Origin: Siphlonurus alternatus
Lineage: Eukaryota; Arthropoda; Insecta; Ephemeroptera; Siphlonuridae
Assembly: GCA_949825025.1 (NCBI GenBank)
Contig: OX463778.1
Location: 22,010,051-22,074,050, forward strand
DNA: 64,000 nucleotides
Direction: 5' to 3'
Both the position numbers and the translations under genes were made by a program. The stretch's first letter is position 1, and each line of letters starts with the position of its first letter. The notes beneath the pieces are model-generated. The model was not told the DNA's origin, ran no database searches, and saw only the letters and a program-made list of their open reading frames with translations. This document shows, one piece after another, positions 39,756-50,800 of the stretch.

Positions 39756-39797
<42 letters not shown>
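39750..39797. repeat. (TA)n microsatellite
   Basis: Alternating AT broken once by TATTATAT. Confidence 0.85.
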
Positions 39798-39800
<3 letters not shown>

Positions 39801-40051
39801 TGATGTATGGATGTAAAATAATCATAAAATTAAAAAAAAAAAAAAAAATAAATAAATAGTGGAACGAAATTGTAAACTTTTTTTTTTAAAATACTGCGTT
39901 AATCAGTTATTACATTAACAACAATTATTGAATTAACTAAAGTAAGCATGGCATAGATCAAGTTTGTCTAAATGTTTTTTTTTTTTTTAGTTTTACTTAT
40001 AAAATTATTTATTATATGCATGCGTATAGTAATGCAATAAAGTGTAATTCA

Positions 40052-40372
40052 ATGGAGTACCGACCTCAAAATTTTTATTGCAGAAATGGATAGAAGGTGC
40101 AAAAAAAATGCTACTCTGAATTTTTTCAGATTTTTCTGAGACCGGGAAGTATTTTTAAAAAATGATTGAAAGTCCATTTTGATGACGTCACGAGGCGCCT
40201 CTCCTTAAGAAAAGGATAGGACATTAACGCCTGTGACGTCATAAAACAGACTTTCAATAATTTTTTAAAAATACTTCCCGGGCTCAGAAAAATCTGAAAA
40301 AATTCAGAGTAGCTTATTTTTGCACCCTCTATCCATTTCTGCAATAAAAAAAATTGAGGTCGGTACTCCATT
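40052..40372. mobile_element. Palindromic MITE, family A copy 4, different termini and CRE-like centre
   Basis: Ends AATGGAGTACCGACCTCAA and TTGAGGTCGGTACTCCATT are perfect inverted repeats. The arms match family A (ATTGCAGAAATGGATAGAAG, ATGCTACTCTGAATTTTTTC), but the outer ends differ from the TGGACAACATACAT of the other copies. Two TGACGTCA-type (CRE-like) motifs lie near the centre. An apparent 107-codon frame through it is a by-product of the palindrome. Confidence 0.75.
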
Positions 40373-42424
40373 CTTTAATTAATGATCGATTCCTTTTTTT
40401 GTAATAAATTTTCTGTTATTTTTTTAAAAATACATTAGGTCACCATGGATTTTAGAGTAAAAAATTTTAGTACTGTAAATAACTCGTTATCAAATTCTAG
40501 TAGTAATTCGATTATTAAATCTTACACTAAGATTTTCTGTGCCAAGTTCTTTGTGAATAGCCTCTATATTATAATATGTATTTTTAAAATCTATATTATT
40601 TACATATAATTTTTTTAAAGGACTGAATTGTCTTCACCACATCCTTATAATTTCTGAATGGACCAGTAACCTGAATCCATGTAGACAAGCTTAAGTCTTT
40701 ATATTACGTGAAGTACACCTGAACGTTTTTGTTAGGTAAAAAAACTCGGCGCCGCCGCGGTCGTCTCCACCCCCCGCTTTGTGTGTGGGGGGCGCGGAGA
40801 CAGGTAAATGGAGCGTGACCGCGGGCTATTGAGACCTGCTGCTCACCACAAACTTCCTTTCTGGGGCGATTTTTTGCAGTATCTTGGGGAAGAAAGATGA
40901 TCTTACTCTAGCGTGGGAACGCGATACAGAAACGATGAAGACGCGTTCGTCATTATTGTCCTCCTTTATAATTACCGACGAGCACTAAACTTTTTACTGC
41001 AATTGAAAGGAAATGTGTTTTTAAAAGAAATATACAAAAGGATTTTTTTTTTCTGAAAACTATTTTAAATAAATGAAATTTGAAAGACATTTAAAACACA
41101 CAGGAAACGTGTTAAATAACAGGAAGTTTCATGGGTTTTTCATTTTTATTAATATTTTATTGCTAAAACCGTATTTTTGTGTTTCTTCGTTGTAAATGAA
41201 AAGCGTATATTATTTTTTTTATTATACCCGTGTGGATTACGTGAAATTATTACTTCAAATATTGCATTATTTTTACAAACTTTAAAATTATTTTTTTCTA
41301 CTGTTGAAAGTAAAATGAAACCTCTTAAATTTTTATTGCTGCAATTTGTTTATAATATATAGTGATTGTTGTGGCAAATGCAGTATTATGTAATAAAATA
41401 ATGTTCTTTATCATGCAGGTACATAATTTTAGTCAGAAAGTTTTTGTTGTTGTTTTCTAATTTTTCCATTTAATTATTATTACTTATGTAATCACTAATC
41501 ATTAATAAATAAATAGAATATTAAAGCTATTTTAAAATTGTCCCAAATTGGCGAAAATTTATTAATATCAAAACTATCAAATTACCTCTTATTTATGCAT
41601 ATTTTAATATAAATAACTTTTAGCCTTGGACACATGATAAATTTGTTGCTAATGGTTTGTTTATGGTCATTTTCCTGTTTTGCTGTGAATCACCGCTGCC
41701 TTGTTAGGTTCCTCGCAAGGTCCATTTCCTTATTTGACTGGAGGTCGTGTCACTGCTCCCAGCTGCTGCTGCCGAGTGACCCCGCGAGGTCAACGTGACA
41801 CAGCGGGCAACTTTTTTTATCTCCTTGTAACTCCAATTGCTTCATCGTACATTCTCTCAATAACAATTCATTTTTTTTAATCGAATTAAAACTTCGTAGT
41901 ATATATTTTTATTACTTCTATTATTCATTTCAAGTCTAATAAAAATTATGAATGTTATAATCTTTTTTTGTTGTAGATAATGCAATATTATAGAATGATG
42001 CAATTATATTCTTGCATCGTGAATTCTTTTATATTTTAAGGTGTAGCTGTTGGCATAAAATTTCTTAATTGAATGTTCTTTGTAAAATTAACTATCGATC
42101 CTTTTATTGCAACAATTAATTAATTTTGAAATTTTGGCTTCTCTTCTATATTACTTGCTCTTATTGTTATTAAACTAAACATAATTTATTTAATGATTAT
42201 AGCGCCATACCAAAATTTATTTATTATTTTTGACGTTTTGCTGGATGAAATTCAGAACTTTGTTTGCTTATTCATTTTATAGTTTATTTATTTTGTTTTT
42301 TTACTAAATTTTTACTTTCTGAAACATTTTATAAACATGGTCCAGCTTTCTGGTCGATCTTTTACACCACCTGTGAGTCAATTTTCCGTAACGTTAGATT
42401 TTGAATCATATGTCGCATCAGGGG

Positions 42425-42658
42425 TTATATTATGTCCTCATATGTTGCCTGCATCTCTGCGGGACATGTGTGGTTGATGACGTCAGTGGTCCGGGTCACG
42501 GTTCGCGCCCCGGGGCCGCCAGACTGGCTGCAGGTCCCGCTAGGTAGCGTCACGAGCGGGACCAGCAGCTGATGTTGGGAACCAAGGTCGCTTGCACTTG
42601 TTGGTGTCGCGGAGGGGCTTATTAAAAACAACAAGTTTCGTAATACTTTCTGTCGCAT
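42425..42658 (-). other. GC-rich island with open minus-strand frame, possible terminal exon
   Basis: A 77-codon frame crosses a sharply GC-rich patch and ends in TAA. Residues such as LGSQHQLLVPLVTLPSG are protein-like but match no family known to me. A TGACGTCA element lies inside (near 42478). It could equally be a regulatory island. Confidence 0.2.
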
Positions 42659-44614
42659 CTTCTTCCCAAGGATAAGGAGATTAATGGTAACCTCATTGGT
42701 GGTTTGATGATATTATAGACAGCATATAAGTGTCTTTTTTTGCGCAATGCAATAATATTATATCATCCAACTGCAAGAGTGTGTGTTTATCTCTAGTAAA
42801 AGATCCTTGGTTTATCTTCAGTTTGTCGTATTTATAAGAATTTGTCGTTTAATAAATTTATCCTTGACTCAAATTCACAGACCCTAAGACAATACGCACC
42901 AATAAATTTAATTCGCTTATACATTGCACTTGACATATTCTGGGCTGAATAGATTTTTAATCTCTTTTTATGATAAATATACTAACAATTTTGTTTATGT
43001 ATCATTACTCCAATTTGTATGACGTATAAACCTTAAACGTATAAAATCCTGCTTTTTCGTCACATGTAAATTATTATATTATTTGCAAATTATAGTTACA
43101 TTTTTTTTCAAGTCATGCCGTATCCCCACTTCTTTTACTTGATATTTTTCTGTCTCGATTATTATATAGAGTCAATACCCTCAAAGAAATAAATAATAAT
43201 AAAAAAAATACATGAAGATTATCCAAGTTGCAACTACATATTATCAACTGACAAAGAAATTATTTAAATTCATGCTTATAATATAATAACAATAATTTAT
43301 TCTGGTATAAAGATGAATAATGTTCATATTCTACATTTATAATTGTACATTTTAAGACATATTATAATGTTGTTTACTCGGTACATGTAGGGAATAAAAT
43401 ACGGGTGAATGCTCTTCTTAGCGTGCTTGGTTGCCTGCAATGCCATGCATTCATGTCCCTGAACATATAATATACATCGCCTTATTTGTGTTCAAAGTTG
43501 TGCATAAAGCTCGCACTCTTTGTTTCTGGAGTCTCAGTTCACTCTGTGAAGCAGTGAGGTATTGCAGTAGTAGTTAGGACGCAATAATCTTTGTGTAGAA
43601 AGTTACCACAGAAGCACGTGAAAAACTTGGATATAATAATTGCTTTTTAAAAGTAATTATTTTTACTTATTTTTTTTTACGTAAGTGTTTTCTGTACGTT
43701 TTCTTGACGAATAATCTGATGGAAATTATGTGAGAGGTAACCAGTTTTGCTCTGATTACATAGTGCTTGTTGCTTGCTGGCTTCCCGTTATTACCACCAC
43801 AAGACCCTGCAAATTACCCTCCCTGATGGTCACAAGTTGCATGCAGCATCCTGTGAAGCCACCGCTCTCTCGATTATCTTGATTTTTTAAATCAGGTTGC
43901 ATGGAGGAATATAATTCTTTGAATTATATATACTGACTGCAAGCGAGCGTGTTTTCTATCATGTTTTTTTTTATATATAATTAATCAATGCATAAAAAAA
44001 GAAGCTTCGTCATTAATTTTCTTATTTATAATTCTGTTAAAAATTGTATTATAAAGTTTCTTTTATTTTCAACCTGTTTTTATTATAATAAATATATAAA
44101 TAATGTTCTAGATTTTAATTTAAAAATCTAATTTCTTACTTGGTTGATTTTTTGTATTTATTATAGTAGAGATGAAAGAAAGTTATTAAATTAATTAATG
44201 ATATTACATGTAGTTTGAAATTAGAGCCATTGAACTTTTTGTAGTGGAACGACGACGTATCGTTGTTAACTTTGTATAATTTTACGCCTTTTGACATTTA
44301 GGAACAATACAAAAGACATGCACTGACAATTCTTAATTTTACAAGTTTCATTTCTATATAACTTTAGACATTTGCCACAGTCAATTTAACTCAACTTTTT
44401 TAATCAAGATTTTTTTATAAACAAACTCCTCTTTTTTCCAACTTTTTTAGTGTCTACTTTTAGTATCAGTGACTGAAAACAAATAACAATTAATTAAATC
44501 ATTAAAAATATAAATATAAAATAATTGCTCTTCGTCACTTCTTTATCAAGCAAATATAATAAATAAAACTGATAAAAATTGAAGTGCCTACGCAGCATTT
44601 TTTGGTGGAAATAC

Positions 44615-44694
<80 letters not shown>
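44615..44694. repeat. (TTTA)n microsatellite
   Basis: About 20 uninterrupted TTTA units just upstream of the MICAL-like first coding exon. Confidence 0.95.
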
Positions 44695-44874
44695 TATTTG
44701 ATTTATTATTGTCTTTTTTCCTGAAATTTCCGAAATTTGACATAAATGTGTGAAAATCTTAGAATTATGTTTTTCTTTATCTTTCATTGAGTTGACACCT
44801 GCTGGACTCACACCTTTGACCCTGAGAATGTAGCTTGACCATGTATTTTCCCCTTTTTTTCCAGCACCAGCAAC

Positions 44875-47800
44875 ATGGGCGAGCGGCGCGGGACAAAGGC
44901 GTTGGAGCTTTGGTGCCGGCGAGTGACGGACGGCTATCCCGGCGTAAATGTCGTCAACATGACCACCTCGTGGCGTGATGGACTTGCTTTCTGCGCCCTC
45001 ATACACAGATTCAGACCTGATCTTATGTAAGTAATTAGCTATCTCGTAAGCAGTTCAGTACTTTTTAAAGGAGTAATCTCATACTCTCAAAAACTAGCCC
45101 AGAAATTTTTAGTGTGATGTTTATTAAATTCAATTCAGTGCCTTATTTTAATGAATTTAAAAATTTAGTACTTTGTAAATAATATGGCGTCATCATATTT
45201 TATATATATTATATCTTACCGGGTAAAATAATTCAAAATTTCATTTATTTACTATTTAAAAACTTAAAAATTGTGATATCCTAGCTCTCTTCTTTTTCTG
45301 ATAATTTTGTAAAATGTATGAAGTGTACCAAAATGTTTGCAAGTTATTCTCTAATTTTATGTTAAAATCAGTAAATTAATCCTGTTCCATTCCACTATCA
45401 AGTAGTAGTATTTATTTCCTGATAATTTTACAGTGACTTTGCAAGCTTGCGATCTGGGCAAGCTCACTACAACAATGAGCTGGCGTTCCGCACGGCAGAG
45501 CGGCACTTGGGGATCCCAGCGCTGCTTGATGCCGAGGACATGGTGGACTCTCACGCTCCTGACCGCCTCTCGGTGCTCACCTACCTGGCTCAGTACTACC
45601 AGACCTTCGGACAGGCCTCGCTCAACATGGGTAAGAAAGACCACATGGCAAAACATTCTCTCTTGATATGATTCATGAATATTTAGGGCTTTAGTTCTAT
45701 GTTTGTTTGTGGTTATTAATGAACCTTGCCTAAATTCAAATGCAGATAGTTTTGTGTCTGTAATCCTAATTTAAGCAATAAAAAACATGAGAGCATTTTA
45801 TTGAAAACCTAAGACAATTCCACTCTGGACTAATTATTATATTTGTGAGGTTGAGAAGGTTAAATTTTCTGTCACTGACTGTGAGTGTTGATGTGCAGGC
45901 ATCATCTCTCCAGGCCGCGGCACGCCTACCAAGCGACCAGAATCTGGAACCGGCAGCACGCTAGAGAGTCCCAGAGCTCCAGAAGACTCTCCTCCCAAGA
46001 AGGTAAGCCGCGGACTGCAGCAAAACTACGGTGCTTGAAATTTGAGTGCATGGATACAAAGTTAACCTCAACTTTGTGAAGTTGTTGTGCTTGAAAATGC
46101 TTGCATTTTGTGGCAGTGTGGCTGAAGTGTGTGGTTGTTTGAGTTTTAATTTTATTTTCTCCTGCTAGCTTTCTTTTTACTCCTATTTCAATTTATTGCT
46201 ACCCCACCATTAATCGTTTATTCATAAATTATTATTTCTGAAAAGTCACAAATTTCCAACATTTTTGTTTCATTATTTAATGTTGCTTACAAGTTATGTT
46301 ATAAATTATTAAAGCAATGTTCATATAAATGCAGAGAAAATATTTTGTCCTTCGTTTCCAAAGTTAAATTATAGCTTTCTTTCATGCTTGACTTGGTTTT
46401 CATAATAACATCGAAGGCAAAATATTTTGACAAAAACTGTGTGGTGTTAATTATACTTCCTATTTTTTTCTTAAACTATTAAAATTGTGAATTAATATTT
46501 TAGTTAAAGAAATTTTTTTAATAGTAATTTTAAATTTTTATTGCATCCAACTATTTTACTATAGTTAAATTTAATATACTCTATGCTGTTTTGTTTAACT
46601 TATATATTTGCATTTAAAACATACTTTCTATTCTCTTTTAGTTGTAAATAAGTCATACAACTCTAGCAACACTAAATTAAGTATAACCCTTGTGGATACA
46701 AAAAATGTTGTTATTTTGGTTTTGGTGGTAAAATGTGTCGGATATAATTAAGAAACACCATTGCAGATCTGATTTATTACTGATGTGCTTGGCCTGCATT
46801 ACAATTATGGTGATTGGTTAAAAATAAAATTATACACCTAAAAGTAATTAGTACTCTCTGTAAATGAAATGGTCAGAGTATGTTTTGGTTATGCTGTACA
46901 GTTGTTCGCACTCAATAAAATTATAAACCTAACTTAAATACTTAAATATCCAACTGCAGTGGTTATTACAAATTTCATTTTTTATGCAAAGGTTATATTG
47001 CAGTATTGGTAGCAAGCGACAACCTGCAGTGTTTCATCTTTATTACACAGGTAAATAAGAAACTGTGAAAGAAAATGGGAAGCTGTGATATTAGTAATGC
47101 TTTTCTTAAGTTCCTTGTTCACCTTTGCAATAAAGGTGAAGGTTGGACATCTCTTGACAGCCTGCTCTCTTTGTGGGCATTATTATTATAAGCTAGTCTA
47201 TCAAGGCATGGTGAACATTATCTTTTTTCTAGATGGACTAGGTATAATTTCTCTATCTCTCCCAAAATCACAAAAAATATGAATCTCTTAATTGTAGCTA
47301 TATAATCAGACAGGGATAACATTTGATCAGTCTGTTCCAAGGTTTACATTTCATATAAAGCATCTTCTTATATAGTTAGGTGACATGAGGTATTTTTTAA
47401 TGCTGTAAAAATAGAAATCATAAAAATTTATAATTCATTTTAAATTTATTAATAAAGCTTTTCAAATATATTTATGTTAGGAATTTAAAAGAACCACTTA
47501 CATACACCCTTTTTTTATTCGGAGACCATAATTATATATTAAATAAATGGTTAATATGTACGTAATAGGGTTCATTTTAAAATTAAGGGTTTTGGAAAAT
47601 TTATAGCTATAAAAGTGCTAAATGTGCAGAATTCCTTGTTTTTTTTATAATATTTAACACACAGCAAAAGTTGTTAATTAATTTTCAGGTAAATGCTGGT
47701 AAATGGTAAATTTTTCAGGTGTCTGCAGTCATCAAAAATAGCAATAAAATATATATAATATATAAAAAAAAAAATGCAACTTACCCCCAAATCTGGAACA

Positions 47801-50800
47801 AAAATTCACTGCCATGTTGATCAGTTTTAAATCAAATCAGCAATGTTGTTTCTCTGCTAAATCACATATACATTACAGTATTTTAAATTGTCATTCATAC
47901 AAAGGTTACTTAATTTTGTGCTCTGTTGCATTCATTGTTGTTGCTGCCTATTAACCCCACACTGTTTTTGTTCATTTTCTCAGGATGATAGCTTGGACCT
48001 AATTGGCCAATATAAGCCAGAAATATTCTGCTAGCAGGTAATTGCTTGTGTTTTATTATTTGCTTTGCTTCTGTCCCTCTGTTTGCTTGCTTTAAAAATA
48101 TATACATTATGTAAAATATGAAGAAAAAAATAGGAAAGAATTTAGATTTTTCTATAACTTTATTTTGTATTCACATCAAGAAATATTAAAACATATTTAA
48201 ACTTCCCGGTCTTGTGAAGAGCGAAAAAATTGGAATGATCTGATTGGTCAATACCAATCGAATAACAACTAGCGCCATCTCTTGTGCACTATTTGTACTG
48301 ATTTGCAATATGTTTACGATCAATTTATTTTAAATTGAGCTTTGTGAAATATCACTGTTCATCAAATTAAAAAAAAAAAAAAATATTAGAAGTATAAAAT
48401 TTGCTTCTTCATGCATTAAAATTACAATTGAAGCATACAGCATAATTATTTTAGTTACAATACAGAATTAATATAAAATAACAACAGTAATTAATACAAT
48501 ATTTCATATTATTCTTGCTTACACTTTTAAAACACTCTTATAATTATGGCACTGCAAGGGATTATTTAATAAGCACATTAATTAAAAATTACTGCTTGTA
48601 GTTTTAATAGTATTCACAAAAAGTCACATTTTTTTATTTGATTGACGCACTAGTAGTATAATACTATTTAATATATTCACAGTAGTGTTGATCTCCACAA
48701 GCACTGAGATGATATATACTGACACTTATATTTTATTGCAGGTATGGAAGTTGCCACGGGAGCCTTGTGCCTCGTGCGGCTTGCCGGTATTTCTTGCAGA
48801 ACGACTGAGCTGCCTTGGTCGTACATTCCACCGCACATGCTTCAAGTGTGCACGCTGCGGCACGCAGCTCAGTCCCGCCAACTGCTACGAGACCGAGAGC
48901 CACGCATTCTGTTGCGAGGTCTGTCCTGATGAGGAAGCTGCCGAGAAGGTGGGTAGAGAGGGACAGAAGAAGGTCGGAGAACCAGACCTCTCTAGCGAGG
49001 AGGAGCCCAGCGTTGGTGGTAGCTACGATGAGTACAGTGCCAATTTTGAGTCTGTGCTGGAGGCTCCAGGAACACCGCCTCTCTCCCACCCAGCTCTCTC
49101 AGCGTTCCTCCACACACAGCTCTCGCAATCAGATTCTGCATCAGTTACCAGCTCTCAAGATCTCCCACCGATCTCAAATACTAGTGTTAAGGAGGACTCA
49201 CAATGTTTAGATGATGCACAAAAAATAAAAATAGCCAGTGTTGATGATAATGATTGTAATAATTTAAATTGCTCAACTGTAAAAACTGAGAATCAAAGTG
49301 GACTTATTAAAGATAATGATCTTAAGTATTGTGATAGTGATGCACAAAATACAGTAGGTATATCTAAAAATAGTGGAGTAGGTGATAGTTCATTGTGTTC
49401 AAGTTTTGTAGAATTAAGAAAATCTTCCTCAGGAGAAATAAGTACTCCAAGCTTAGTTAGCAGTCGTAGAAGTTTATTTGAAAATCTTTCACAAAACGAG
49501 GATGCTCAAGCAAAGATTGCAATTTCTCGTAGAGTATCACAATCCTCAACTACTGCACAAGAAGAAGTTAACACTCCTAAAGTGAAAGAAATTGAAACTG
49601 ATGTAAATAATGTTAATTTAGATACTTCTGATACATCTGAAAATAAAACAGCACTTTTATTAAAAACTACTGATGATGATGAAAATGAATCTCAGACATT
49701 ACCAAGTGTTCTTGAAAAGGAACCTTCAGACATTCCTAACGAATCATCACAACCTTTTGTGAAGGAACCTGAAATTCCTAATGATACCTCACAAACTGCT
49801 GTGAAGGATGCTGAAATTTCTAAAGATTTGTCACAACCTGTTGTGAAGGATGTTGAAATTCCCAACGAACCCTCGCAAACTATTGTGAAGGATGCTGCAA
49901 TTCCTACTGAATTCTTGGAGAGTCAAACTAAATCCTTGGAGGCCTTAGTGAAGGATGAAGATGTGTCCTCAATGCCCAGCGTTGTTATTGAGCCTGCAGA
50001 GGAAGAGTACCCATTGGACCTGAACCCATTCGATGACGACAATGAGGGTGCTCCGGAGCATACGAGCTCAACGAATCCATTTGGTGATGACGATGACAAT
50101 GCACCTGAACGAAGGGACTCGACGAACCCGTTTGGCTCTGACGACGAAGACGAAGAGGAGGGGCCAACCTTGAGGACAGCCGTCGCTTCCCCTCGCAGGA
50201 TCATACCAGCAGACGCTCACCTCAACCCCTTCTGGGAGGAGGGGATGGAAGAAGAAACTGAGAAGAAAGTTCCAGTGCCAAGACCAAGGTCTCTCAGGTA
50301 ATAACATCCATCTCTTTTGAGAGCTAGATTTTTTGTAACCACTAAGCAAATTAAATAAATGAATGAAAATTTTGAAACTTTTTGCAAGCTTTCCTCTATA
50401 AACAGGAATATAAAAAAGGTATCTCAAGCTCAATCAATCAAAAAGCTATGCCTTTTGGGTATAGATATGCATATTGTTTGATAACAAATTTAAATTAGGT
50501 AATGCATAAATAGCTATGTAGTCAATGTGACACTAATAAACCTATTCCCATGTCATGAAAGTTATGACTATGATATACTACTTATAGTAACTGATAGATG
50601 AACAACTAACTTAATTATTTTATTGCAGAAGTCCCGAAGTACGCCCAAGCCCGGCCCCTCGCCACATGACCATGTCCCCCTCCAGTCCATCGTCGATTGG
50701 CTCGGCAGGAAGGAAGAAAAACCCTGCACCTCCGCCACCTCCCTCTCCTGCCACCATGAGTCCAGTAAGTCCTAGAACATGTAGTAATATATTATAATGT

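Larger units (their letters stand above)
29426..44600. other. Gene-poor stretch with GC-rich islands
   Basis: No exon of a recognised family is seen. It holds (TA)n tracts, MITE family A copy 4, a hairpin, and GC-rich islands at about 30900-31190, 35330-35520, 36590-36800, 37090-37240, 39280-39560, 40740-40860 and 42430-42620. In this window, GC-richer patches usually mark exons, so some islands may be exons of an unidentified gene or upstream exons of the MICAL-like gene. Confidence 0.45.

Noticed and set aside
40126..40371. 81-codon minus-strand frame
   Set aside because: It lies wholly within a palindromic MITE.
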